From JBIYSM02 sp044759095 (lineage in GTDB: Bacteria; Bacillota; Bacilli; Brevibacillales; Brevibacillaceae): a stretch of DNA of 64,000 nucleotides. Numbering within the stretch: the stretch's first letter is position 1; every line of letters begins with the position of its first letter. Both the position numbers and the translations under genes were made by a program. The stretch spans positions 10,384 to 74,383 of the forward strand of contig NZ_JBIYSM020000020.1 in assembly GCF_044759095.2 (NCBI RefSeq). Reading direction: 5' to 3'. Below, in pieces: positions 43,761 to 52,419 of this stretch. The notes under the pieces were generated by a model that saw only the letters and a list, made by a program, of their open reading frames with translations, was not told the origin of the DNA and made no database searches.

Positions 43761-43919
43761 TCAGCCGCCCGCGTTTTGGCGGCTTTTCGTATCCATTTGA
43801 TCGGCAGGCTTGTCCAGATTGGTGCGGATGCCGATCAGCGGACCCGCCGGAGGTTCGGCAATGATTCGGTCGTTCAGCTGGGCAAAATCGGGCATTTCAT
43901 GTTTCTTGTTCTCGCTCAA
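43761..43919 (-). CDS. Possible 52-residue protein
   Basis: A TTG at 43919-43917 lies eight bases after AAAGGGGGAA on the minus strand and opens LSENKKHEMPDFAQLNDRI, followed by AEPPAGPLIGIRTNLDKPAD. The longer open frame up to 44309 has no plausible upstream start. No family is recognised. Its stop overlaps the cotJ terminator, which is odd for a real gene, so confidence is limited. The rest of 43920-44168 has no gene and must hold the promoter of the SLH gene. Confidence 0.5.
   Translation of the reverse strand: MSENKKHEMPDFAQLNDRIIAEPPAGPLIGIRTNLDKPADQMDTKSRQNAGG
43762..43788 (+). terminator. Terminator of the cotJ operon
   Basis: AGCCGCC-CGCGTTTT-GGCGGCT followed by TTT. Confidence 0.75.
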
Positions 43920-44168
43920 AAAAATTCCCCCTTTTGAAGATAGTATTTCCCAAACAGGTTCTTTCGCCATTTTTTTTCTTTTTCTGCAACCTTTCGACAT
44001 GGATGTCCGTCCATAATTACGCTGCGCAAGTGCAAAAAGCCGACCATCTGGCAAAATCGAACCAATCCGTCCAAGATTTGTACAATGACAGGTTGGCTGA
44101 ACTGGCGTAGTATTCTGAGCACAGGCTCTTACCTGAAAAGACAGCAAATGTGAATCGGAGGGATCAAC

Positions 44169-46514
44169 TTGAAACAATTCCAAACACTGTCTTCCAAAAC
44201 GATGAAAAAAGCGCTGGCGGGGACTGTGCTGGCTGGTATGCTGGCCGTGCCGAGCATGGGCTTGGCAGCAAGCAACCTTCCTTTGTCCGATATTGCCCAA
44301 AATGCCCATAAAAATGCCATTTTGAAGCTCAACTATGCCGGCGTGCTAAAAGGCTACACGGATGGCACGTTCAAGCCGGACAAGGAAGTAACCCGCGCCG
44401 AGTTTGCGAAAATTGCCGTGCTGGCGATGGGGTATACCGAAGAACAGGCCAAGCTCCTGCAAGGAACCACTGTGTTTAAAGACATTCCAGCCGGTCACTG
44501 GGCGACAGGATACATAAATCTGGCCGTGTCCCAGGGTATCATCAAAGGATATCCGGACGGGACGTTCAAACCGAACAACAACGTGAAGGTAGCAGAAGCC
44601 CTCACCGTATACGTCCAGGGATTGAAGATCGGCGTAACGCCGTCAACCACGGGTCAATGGTACCATCCATACCTGCTGGAAGCGAACAAAGCGGGCATTT
44701 ATGACGCAGCAGAGGTGCCGACTGCAGCGGCGAAGCGGGACGTCGTGGCCAAGTTCACCGATAAATTCATGGAAACGCCAGTGTATGCCAACGGGGCTTT
44801 CTATGACAAGGACGGCAACGCTGACGGAACCCACAAGCGACTGCCGGTTGTGAAAGGGGCTGTCGCTTCCTATGACAAATCCGCGAAAAAATTGAAGCTG
44901 ATTGGTCAGACAGAAGAAGTCGTGATTGCGGACACCGCACAGGTCTTTGGCAGCATCGTGGCGGGAGCCGAAGTGGAATACGTAGTGAAGAACGGCAAGA
45001 TCGCCTTCCTGAACGTAGTCACCGCCGATGCCAACATCGTGGAAGGAGTTATCAAAACAGGACTGAACTTCACGACAGCAGTAGGGGATGAGAAGAAGTT
45101 CAAGGCGACGGTTGACGGAAAAGAAGTCGTTCTGGAAGTAGAGAACGGCGTAAACGTATCCCGTTCCCACATCGGACAGAAGTTTGTCGCCGTGATCGGG
45201 GAAGACGGCAAAGTGACGTCCATTACCATCACGAAAAACGAAGCAACGGGAATCGTGGAAAAAATCTCTACCGTAAGCGGCACCAATGCGAAAAAAGAGA
45301 TCAAGGTGAACGGCACCACTTATCAACTGGCATCCAACGCCGAAATTACCGGCAAATCCCATCCGCAGGCAGATGCAAAGGAAGCTGCGTTCGCTGACAT
45401 TGCAAAAGGCGACCTCGTCGAGCTGACCCTTGACGTGAACGGAAAAGTAGCTGCTGTGGAATTCACCAAGCTGAGCATCACCGCGGAGATTAAGATCGAT
45501 ACGGATGACAACACGATCAGCTTTGGCAACTCCGAGTACGAGGTACTCGAGGATACGGAACTGTATGTCGATGAAGAGGAAGTTTCCGAGCTGGACGAGC
45601 TGACCGACGACATGGTGGCGATTCTCACGTTTGACGAAGAAGGCAACCTGATCAAGGTGGAACAGGGAACCGGTGTCGCCGCAAACAAGCTGGTTGACGA
45701 TACTACCGCGTACGCGGCAGGCAACCCGGCAACGCTGGCTACGATCAAAGTGGACGGAAAAGTGTACGACCTGTTGGCCAACGCCAAGCTTACCATTGAT
45801 GGAGAAAGTGTATCGGCTACTGCCATTAAGGCTGATCAGCTGAACGACTACCGGATCACAACCTGGAAGTACAACGTGGGCACAAACGACATCGTGGAGC
45901 TTGTCGCGGTAAAGCAGACGGTAAAAGGGTATGTAACCGACAAGGACGGTAACACGATTACCGTAAACGGCAAAGAGTATGAACTGCTCTCCGGCGTATC
46001 CATTGACGCTGACGCAGAAACCAATGACAAGGAGTACACGCTCGTTCTGAACAACGACGGCAAAGTAAAAGCCGTAACCGGTGCTCCCAAAACGATTAGC
46101 GGTGTAGTCGACGCTGTAGAGGTGGTAGACGAGAACGGTGCGGTAACCTCCGCAGAGCTGAAAGTAGACGGCAAAACGTATGAGGTTGAAGATGAGGATG
46201 TAGTTGACGGCGTTGATCAGTTTGAACTGGTGACACTGACGCTCGATCGCGACGGAGCGGTGACCGCTGTAGCCGTCGAAGGGAAAAAAGCAGAAGAGAA
46301 CGTGGAATTCAAAGGCATCGAGTCCCGTGTCAACGGAGACAAGTACGTATTCTTCACGAATGTTTCCACCAGCCTCAAGCTGGCAAAGGATGCGAAAGTG
46401 AAATACTACGACGGGTCTGACATGGATGAAGACGATGTGAAGACCACCGATGAGGTTGATTTGTGGACCAACGAGGACGGCCTGGTATACCTGATCGTCG
46501 TCGCCAAGCGATAA
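44169..46514 (+). CDS. SLH-domain surface protein (S-layer-like)
   Basis: The 781-residue protein starts at TTG 44169 after GGAGGG, with signal peptide KALAGTVLAGMLAVPSMGLA. Three SLH modules follow at about residues 35-190 (ILKLNYAGVLKGYTDGTFKP; AVSQGIIKGYPDGTFKP; a weaker third at QWYHPYLLEANKAGIYD), which bind pyruvylated wall polymer. The remaining 590 residues are an acidic, Lys/Asp/Val-rich array of short beta modules with repeated VNGK/VDGK.Y turns. It is either a S-layer protein or an S-layer-anchored surface protein. It has no catalytic motif. Confidence 0.92.
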   Translation: MKQFQTLSSKTMKKALAGTVLAGMLAVPSMGLAASNLPLSDIAQNAHKNAILKLNYAGVLKGYTDGTFKPDKEVTRAEFAKIAVLAMGYTEEQAKLLQGTTVFKDIPAGHWATGYINLAVSQGIIKGYPDGTFKPNNNVKVAEALTVYVQGLKIGVTPSTTGQWYHPYLLEANKAGIYDAAEVPTAAAKRDVVAKFTDKFMETPVYANGAFYDKDGNADGTHKRLPVVKGAVASYDKSAKKLKLIGQTEEVVIADTAQVFGSIVAGAEVEYVVKNGKIAFLNVVTADANIVEGVIKTGLNFTTAVGDEKKFKATVDGKEVVLEVENGVNVSRSHIGQKFVAVIGEDGKVTSITITKNEATGIVEKISTVSGTNAKKEIKVNGTTYQLASNAEITGKSHPQADAKEAAFADIAKGDLVELTLDVNGKVAAVEFTKLSITAEIKIDTDDNTISFGNSEYEVLEDTELYVDEEEVSELDELTDDMVAILTFDEEGNLIKVEQGTGVAANKLVDDTTAYAAGNPATLATIKVDGKVYDLLANAKLTIDGESVSATAIKADQLNDYRITTWKYNVGTNDIVELVAVKQTVKGYVTDKDGNTITVNGKEYELLSGVSIDADAETNDKEYTLVLNNDGKVKAVTGAPKTISGVVDAVEVVDENGAVTSAELKVDGKTYEVEDEDVVDGVDQFELVTLTLDRDGAVTAVAVEGKKAEENVEFKGIESRVNGDKYVFFTNVSTSLKLAKDAKVKYYDGSDMDEDDVKTTDEVDLWTNEDGLVYLIVVAKR

Positions 46515-46528
46515 ACGAATAGACGAGA

Positions 46529-46558
46529 AGCGTTCAAGCGGTGCTTGGACGCTTTTTT
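46529..46558 (+). terminator. Terminator after the SLH gene
   Basis: AGCGTTCAAGC-GGT-GCTTGGACGCT with a T-run. Confidence 0.88.
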
Positions 46559-46609
46559 CCTTTTTGGCGGGTGTCTTTTGTCCTATAGGTCTATCCTACC
46601 TTTTCCGCG

Positions 46610-46639
46610 TTGACCTGTTAGAAAATTCAAAATTATAAT
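46610..46639 (+). promoter_or_regulatory. Sigma-A promoter of ggt
   Basis: TTGACC (46610-46615), an 18-bp spacer and TATAAT (46634-46639), in a very AT-rich tract 38 bp upstream of the ATG. Confidence 0.8.
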
Positions 46640-46676
46640 AATTTTATAAAACGATAATGGAAAAAGGAGAGATCGC

Positions 46677-48704
46677 ATGAAAAAAGCAAAGTCACTGGCT
46701 GTTACCGTGCTTACCCTGCTTTCACTGGCAGCACCGGTACAGGCAGCTGTGCCGGGCGTACCGACAGACACAAAGGGGGCAACACAGGGGATTGTGGCCG
46801 CAGCCCATCCGGCAGCGGCACAGGTGGGAAAACAGATCCTGGAGAAAGGGGGCAATGCAGTTGATGCCGCGGCGGGCATCCAGCTGGCATTAAACGTCGT
46901 CGAACCGATGATGTCGGGAATCGGGGGCGGCGGCTTTATGATGATCTATCGCAAGGATCAGGACAAAATCACCGTTATTGACAGCAGGGAGATGGCTCCC
47001 GAAAAAGCAGATGCCCGGATGTTTCTGGACTCGGACGGCAAACCGGTACCGTTCTATGACCGGCATACCAACGGCAAGGCGGTAGGGGTGCCAGGCACGC
47101 TCCTTGGGGTGGAGACTGCACTGAAAAAGTACGGAACGATGAAACTGTCCGAGGTGATTGATCCGGCGATTGAGCTTGCGGAGAAAGGCGTGCGGGTAAA
47201 CTGGATAACCGCCGAGTACATACGAGATCAGACAGACAAGTTGCAAAAGCACGGAACAGCAGCAGGGGTGTTCGTGCCCGATGGCAAGCCATTACAAGAA
47301 GGGGATCTTCTGGTTCAACCCGACCTGGCCAACACCTTCAAGCTGATCAAGGAAAAGGGAACGGATGCCTTCTACAAAGGGGAGATCGGAGAAGCGCTCG
47401 TCAAGGAAGTGCAGAGAACCGGCGGGTCCATGACGATGGAGGATTTGAAGCGTTACGAAGTGAAGGAGAGGGAGCCGGTCAGAGAGACTTTTCGCGGGTA
47501 CGAAATCGTCTCCATGCCGCCGCCAAGCTCCGGCGGACTCACCCTGCTTCAGATCCTCAAGCTGATGGAGGGCTTTGACAACAAAAAGGCAGGGCTCAAC
47601 TCTGCAGAGTATCTCCACAATCTGATTGAGGCCAACCATCTTGCCTACGCCGACCGCGCCGCCTACATGGCGGATGAGGATTTCAATCCGGTCCCCAAAA
47701 AGGGCCTGATCCACGACGAATACATCAAGGAACGGCGAGCGCTGATCCAGCCCGACAAGGCAAACGACAAGGTCGTTGCGGGGGATCCATGGAAATTCGA
47801 AGGAAACAAGCCGACCGCTGCGCTCAGTATAAAGGAAACCAACCCGGCACAGTACACGACACACTTCTCCGTCATGGACAAATGGGGCAATCTCGTCTCC
47901 TACACCACGACGATTGAAGACATATTCGGAAGCGGCATCATGGTGCCTGGGTACGGGTTCATGCTGAACAACGAGCTGACTGATTTCGATGCGACGCCGG
48001 GCGGTGTGAACCAGGCAGAACCAGGAAAACGGCCGCGCAGCAGCATGACGCCTACCATCGTCTTGAAGGACGGCAAACCGTTCATGGCGGTAGGTTCGCC
48101 GGGTGGTTCCACGATTATCGCCTCCGTCTCGCAAACGATACTGAATGTGATTGAACACAACATGACGATACAGGAAGCCATCCTGGCACCGCGCATTTTC
48201 TCAAGCAGCTACCCCACCGTCCGTTGGGAAGCGGGGATCGATCAGGACGTGATCCTGAAGCTGATGGCCAAAGGTCATGTGTTTGAAGAAAATCCGGCAA
48301 ACATCGGCAACGTGCAGGCAGTCATCTACGACTTCGAGACGGGCGGCATGTACGGAGGAGCGGACAATACGCGGGAAGGCACAGTGATGGGAGTGGACGC
48401 GGTAGACTACATCTCGGCGAAACCGGAGCCGGAACATCCTGCAAAAAAGGGAGCGTTTACCCTGAAAGTAAACGGCAACTCGTTCCCGTACACCGCCGCG
48501 CAGGTGGCACTGCAAAACGGAACCGCCTATATCCAGGCAGATAAGCTGCTGCTGGGTTTGAACGGCGAAGCGGCCGACTTCCAGCAATACGCGGTTCCGA
48601 TGCAGGGAACTCGTTTCCTGCCGGTGAAAAAGGTAGCGGAAGCGCTGGGGTATTCGGTCGCATGGGATGAGAAAGAGAAAGCGGTATTGCTGGTAAAACC
48701 GTAA
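46677..48704 (+). CDS. ggt: Gamma-glutamyltransferase fused to a C-terminal stalk domain
   Basis: A secreted Ntn-hydrolase of 675 residues (usual length about 580). Signal peptide SLAVTVLTLLSLAAPVQA; N-terminal core NAVDAAAGIQLALNVVEP and SGIGGGGFMM; autoprocessing before the catalytic Thr in YTTHFSVMDKWGN; RPRSSMTPTIV and GSPGGSTII bind the glutamyl group. The last 80 residues (LKVNGNSFPYTAAQ, FLPVKKVAEALGYSVAWDEK) are a copper amine oxidase-like stalk domain, an unusual addition. It cleaves glutathione or gamma-glutamyl peptides outside the cell. AAAGGAG precedes the ATG. Confidence 0.93.
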   Translation: MKKAKSLAVTVLTLLSLAAPVQAAVPGVPTDTKGATQGIVAAAHPAAAQVGKQILEKGGNAVDAAAGIQLALNVVEPMMSGIGGGGFMMIYRKDQDKITVIDSREMAPEKADARMFLDSDGKPVPFYDRHTNGKAVGVPGTLLGVETALKKYGTMKLSEVIDPAIELAEKGVRVNWITAEYIRDQTDKLQKHGTAAGVFVPDGKPLQEGDLLVQPDLANTFKLIKEKGTDAFYKGEIGEALVKEVQRTGGSMTMEDLKRYEVKEREPVRETFRGYEIVSMPPPSSGGLTLLQILKLMEGFDNKKAGLNSAEYLHNLIEANHLAYADRAAYMADEDFNPVPKKGLIHDEYIKERRALIQPDKANDKVVAGDPWKFEGNKPTAALSIKETNPAQYTTHFSVMDKWGNLVSYTTTIEDIFGSGIMVPGYGFMLNNELTDFDATPGGVNQAEPGKRPRSSMTPTIVLKDGKPFMAVGSPGGSTIIASVSQTILNVIEHNMTIQEAILAPRIFSSSYPTVRWEAGIDQDVILKLMAKGHVFEENPANIGNVQAVIYDFETGGMYGGADNTREGTVMGVDAVDYISAKPEPEHPAKKGAFTLKVNGNSFPYTAAQVALQNGTAYIQADKLLLGLNGEAADFQQYAVPMQGTRFLPVKKVAEALGYSVAWDEKEKAVLLVKP

Positions 48705-48709
48705 CAAGA

Positions 48710-48752
48710 AAAAGAGTAACCTCCCGCGCATGAAGCTGGAGGTTACTCTTTC
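48710..48752. terminator. Bidirectional terminator between ggt and clpE
   Basis: AAAGAGTAACCTCC pairs with GGAGGTTACTCTTT across a short loop. It also marks the border where base composition changes. Confidence 0.92.
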
Positions 48753-48756
48753 ATTC

Positions 48757-50868
48757 TTATGCTTTCTTCCACACTTTGATTTCATCGTGTTCGACATCGA
48801 CCAAAATTTGCTTTACATCCTCTTCTTCCATAAGGAGATCGGCAATGCCATCCTCTACATATTGTTGGATCACCCGGCGCAATGGGCGTGCTCCGAAGGA
48901 AGGGCTGTAACCCAAACCAACCAGCTTCGCTTTGGCTTGCTCAGAAACGGTTACGTCCATTCCTTGTTCTTTTAGAGCAGCCATCATGTCCTGCAGCATG
49001 ACATCCACAATCCGCACAAGGTCATTTTTGGTTAAGTGGTTGAACGGAATGATCGCGTCAAATCGATTAAGGAATTCAGGTTTAAAGTAGGAAGTGAGTG
49101 AGTCCATCACGGTTGACGTTTGGGGTTCTCCGGCTCCAAATCCTACCGTGATTTTCTTTTCGGTCGCACCTGCGTTGCTTGTTGCAATAATGACGGTATC
49201 CTTAAAGTTTACCGTGCGGCCCTGGCTGTCGGTGAGGCGTCCGTCTTCAAGGATTTGCAGGAACATGTTTTGAACGTCAGGATGTGCTTTTTCAATCTCA
49301 TCCAAAAGGATGATGCTGTACGGGTTTCTGCGCACACGTTCTGTCAATTGACCCGCTTCCTCATGACCGACGTATCCCGGAGGAGAACCAATTAATTTGG
49401 AAACGGAATGTTTCTCCATATACTCACTCATGTCTAAACGAATCATGGAATCTTTGGTTCCGAACAACTCTTCTGCGAGAGCCTTCGTTAATTCGGTCTT
49501 CCCTACCCCGGTTGGGCCGACAAACAAGAAGGAGGCAATCGGTCTGTTTTTCGGTCTCAATCCTGCGCGACTGCGACGGATGGCTTTGGCTACCTGACGG
49601 ACTGCATGGGATTGACCAATCACTTTCGCCTCCAAATGATCGGCCAGGTTTTTCATTTTCGCCTGCTCATCACGTTGCAGTTTCTTTACGGGAATACCGG
49701 TTTTGCTTTCAATGATTTCCTGAATGTCCTCAACCGTGACATGTGTACGTTTTTCAGCTTTGTCCATTTGGTCGAGCTGTTCAAAAATACGGTTTTCTTC
49801 ATCACGAAGCTTGGCTGCGCGTTCATAATCCTCTTTTTCGGTAGCGGTTTTCTTCTCCTGACGTATTTGTTCCAGGCGAGCATGCAGCTCTTCTGCACCT
49901 TGACCGGAAGAACGCAGATTGATCTTGGAACCTGCTTCATCCAGAAGATCAATCGCCTTGTCCGGCAGAAAGCGATCTTGAATGTAACGGTGAGAGTATT
50001 CGACACAGGCGCGAATGACATCATCCGAATAAGATACTTGGTGGTACGATTCATATTTGGGACGGATACCCTGGAGAATTTCGATTGCTTCTTCCACGGT
50101 CGGTTCTTTCACCATAACAGGTTGGAATCGGCGTTCCAAGGCAGCGTCTTTTTCAATCATGCGATATTCTTTCAAGGTGGTTGCCCCAATGATTTGCAGT
50201 TCTCCGCGAGCCAATGCGGGTTTTAAAATGTTTCCTGCATCCATGGAGCCTTCGGCGGATCCTGCACCTACGAGAAGATGAATTTCATCCACGAACAGGA
50301 TCACGTTCTTCCGTTTTTGCAGTTCAGCTATTATTTGCTTCATTTTTTCTTCAAATTGCCCGCGAATCCCTGTACCTGCAACAAGAGAGGCCACATCGAG
50401 TGCATATACGATTTTTTTACGCAGTTTGGAAGGAACCTGTCCCTCTGCAATTCGCAGGGCCAATCCTTCCGCAATAGCCGTTTTACCTACCCCCGGTTCA
50501 CCGATCAGCACAGGGTTGTTTTTGGTTCGACGGTTCAGGATTTCAATGACACGCTCAATTTCTTTATCACGCCCAATCACAGGATCAATGAGTCCTGCTT
50601 TGGCCGCTTCGCTTACATTGCGTCCTACACCGTCCAAGATTCCACCCCGTTCAGGTGCAGGGGATTGGCTGGAAGACATGGTAAAACCTTTGAAGAATTC
50701 ATCCAATCCAGAGAAGGGAGAGAAGGAATGAAAGTTCATGCTTCCCCCGATGGTATTTCCTGTTTTTGCATAACAATCCTGGCACAGAAATACTTTTTGA
50801 ACTTTATTATTTCGTTGGATATTCAAGAACACATTTGCGTTTTTTTCCTTGCAATGTTGGCAAAGCAT
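48757..50868 (-). CDS. clpE: ATP-dependent Clp protease ATPase subunit ClpE
   Basis: The 703-residue AAA+ unfoldase has the ClpE-specific N-terminal zinc finger (MLCQHCKEK and VFLCQDCYAK) in place of the ClpC N-domain. First AAA domain: GEPGVGKTAIAEGLA; UVR-like middle domain (KEDYERAAKLRDEENR); second AAA domain: GPTGVGKTELTKALAE; C-terminal LGYSPSFGARPLRR. ATG 50868 follows AAAGGAGG; the open frame runs 98 codons upstream through the promoter. It is controlled by two CtsR boxes. Confidence 0.96.
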   Translation of the reverse strand: MLCQHCKEKNANVFLNIQRNNKVQKVFLCQDCYAKTGNTIGGSMNFHSFSPFSGLDEFFKGFTMSSSQSPAPERGGILDGVGRNVSEAAKAGLIDPVIGRDKEIERVIEILNRRTKNNPVLIGEPGVGKTAIAEGLALRIAEGQVPSKLRKKIVYALDVASLVAGTGIRGQFEEKMKQIIAELQKRKNVILFVDEIHLLVGAGSAEGSMDAGNILKPALARGELQIIGATTLKEYRMIEKDAALERRFQPVMVKEPTVEEAIEILQGIRPKYESYHQVSYSDDVIRACVEYSHRYIQDRFLPDKAIDLLDEAGSKINLRSSGQGAEELHARLEQIRQEKKTATEKEDYERAAKLRDEENRIFEQLDQMDKAEKRTHVTVEDIQEIIESKTGIPVKKLQRDEQAKMKNLADHLEAKVIGQSHAVRQVAKAIRRSRAGLRPKNRPIASFLFVGPTGVGKTELTKALAEELFGTKDSMIRLDMSEYMEKHSVSKLIGSPPGYVGHEEAGQLTERVRRNPYSIILLDEIEKAHPDVQNMFLQILEDGRLTDSQGRTVNFKDTVIIATSNAGATEKKITVGFGAGEPQTSTVMDSLTSYFKPEFLNRFDAIIPFNHLTKNDLVRIVDVMLQDMMAALKEQGMDVTVSEQAKAKLVGLGYSPSFGARPLRRVIQQYVEDGIADLLMEEEDVKQILVDVEHDEIKVWKKA

Positions 50869-50898
50869 GATTCTTACCTCCTTTACAGTCAACGACTT

Positions 50899-50957
50899 TT
50901 TGACCTTCTTTGACCTTTCGCTGATATCATTATAGTTTGACCTTCTTTGACTTTCAA
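50899..50957 (-). promoter_or_regulatory. clpE promoter with two CtsR operators
   Basis: Read on the minus strand, TTGAAA (50957-50952), 17 bp and TATAAT (50934-50929) form the promoter. Two CtsR heptad pairs flank it: AGTCAAAGAAGGTCAAA at 50952-50936 and GGTCAAAGAAGGTCAAA at 50915-50899. Binding of CtsR would cover both the spacer and the start region. Confidence 0.93.
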
Positions 50958-51048
50958 TAGGAAAATCATGCAAATTGATCTTTGGATCGGAACTGGAAAA
51001 ATTATGATATACTTTAGGAGATATCATCGAAAACAGGAGAAAGATACC

Positions 51049-51675
51049 ATGTACATTCCTTCGCATTTTCAAATACACGATGAAGAGATCGCTTATGACA
51101 TGATGGTGAAAAATAGTTTTGCAACATTGGTTTCTCAACAGAATGGAATTCCATTCGCTACTCATCTGCCTTTGATTCTGGATCAGGATAAAAAATGCTT
51201 ATACGGACATTTTGCACGTCCCAATCCTCAATGGAAGGATATCAAAAACCAGGATGTTCTAGCGATTTTCCACGGTCCCCACTGCTATATTTCACCCTCG
51301 TGGTATGAGACACATACAGCCGTCCCAACATGGAATTATGCAGCGGTTCATGTATACGGACAGGTTGAGATGGTAGACGATGAACAAGAATTGATGAATT
51401 CCTTAAGGGAAATGGTTTTAAAATATGAGGCACCAAACAGTACCTATAAATTAGACCAAGTAGAACCTGGTTTTATTGAAGGTTTGGCAAAGGGAATCGT
51501 AGGATTCAAAATCATCATGAATAAAATCGAAGCCAAGGCAAAGTTGAGTCAAAACCACCCGATCGAGCGACAAGAGAGGATCATTCAGCGATTGGAACAA
51601 ATACCTGGCGAAAATACCCTGAAAATTGCCTCTCTTATGAAAAAAAGGCTTGGTTCAACGATCGGGGATCAATAG
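51049..51675 (+). CDS. PaiB-like FMN-binding protein
   Basis: A 208-residue protein of the PaiB/FMN-binding negative regulator family: MYIPSHFQIHDEEIAYDMM, FATHLPLIL, LYGHFARPNPQWKDI, FHGPHCYISPSWY and VPTWNYAAVHVYG form the split-barrel flavin fold. In B. subtilis PaiB is linked to repression of protease and sporulation genes, though an enzymatic role is possible. ATG 51049 follows ACAGGAGAAAG; upstream in-frame codons have no site. It is divergent from clpE. Confidence 0.9.
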   Translation: MYIPSHFQIHDEEIAYDMMVKNSFATLVSQQNGIPFATHLPLILDQDKKCLYGHFARPNPQWKDIKNQDVLAIFHGPHCYISPSWYETHTAVPTWNYAAVHVYGQVEMVDDEQELMNSLREMVLKYEAPNSTYKLDQVEPGFIEGLAKGIVGFKIIMNKIEAKAKLSQNHPIERQERIIQRLEQIPGENTLKIASLMKKRLGSTIGDQ

Positions 51676-51738
51676 TGGAAAAACAACGATTGTAAGGGCG
51701 CTTCCTTCTGCAGTAAAAACAAAAGGAGAGAATACCAT

Positions 51739-52419
51739 TTGCCAAAGATATTAGTGGTGGATGATGAAGCTCACATCCGTGAGTTGGTACGTTTGTATCT
51801 GGAAGATGAAGGGTTTGACATCGTCGAGAAATCGAACGGAGCGGATGCGTTGGAATACGCGGAGAATCATACCGTTGATCTGGTGATTCTGGACATTATG
51901 ATGCCGAAAATGGATGGCTGGGTTCTGTGCGAGAATCTCCGTGAATTCGGGGATATGCCAATATTGATGATCACCGCGAAGGGGGAGGCAGGGGACCGAA
52001 TCAAAGGGTTTAAGCTTGGTACGGATGATTACTTGGTGAAGCCGTTCGACCCGGTGGAGCTGGTTCTTCGGGTGAAGGCTTTGCTTAAGCGGTATCGGAT
52101 CTCCACTTCCAGCATGGTAAAGCTTGGAGACATTACATTAGACCGCAAGAGTTATCACGTTATTTTCAAAAACGGGAAAACGATCACACTTCCCATGAAA
52201 GAATTCGAACTGCTGTACAAACTGGGCAGCAATCCCGGGCAGTTGTTTACACGGGACAATCTCATTACGCATATCTGGGGCATGGATTATGAAGGGGATG
52301 AGCGGACCGTGGATGTTCACATCAAGCGGCTCAGGGAACGGTTTGCCGAATTTGAGTCTGATTTCCGCATCGTGACCATCCGCGGCCTCGGTTATCGGTT
52401 GGAGGTGGACCAGGATTAA
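51739..52419 (+). CDS. OmpR/PhoB-type response regulator
   Basis: The receiver domain has DDEAH, the phosphoacceptor Asp in LVILDIMMPKMDG and the Lys in DDYLVKPFDP; the C-terminal winged helix ends RTVDVHIKRLRERF and IRGLGYRL. 226 residues. The start is TTG 51739 after AAAGGAGAG. The sensor kinase gene overlaps its stop. Probable targets include the neighbouring DJ-1/PfpI membrane protein (inference from position). Confidence 0.95.
   Translation: MPKILVVDDEAHIRELVRLYLEDEGFDIVEKSNGADALEYAENHTVDLVILDIMMPKMDGWVLCENLREFGDMPILMITAKGEAGDRIKGFKLGTDDYLVKPFDPVELVLRVKALLKRYRISTSSMVKLGDITLDRKSYHVIFKNGKTITLPMKEFELLYKLGSNPGQLFTRDNLITHIWGMDYEGDERTVDVHIKRLRERFAEFESDFRIVTIRGLGYRLEVDQD

Noticed and set aside
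43761..44309. 182-residue minus-strand open frame
   Set aside because: Its 5' part is antisense to the SLH gene start; only the last 52 codons have a plausible start and are listed separately.
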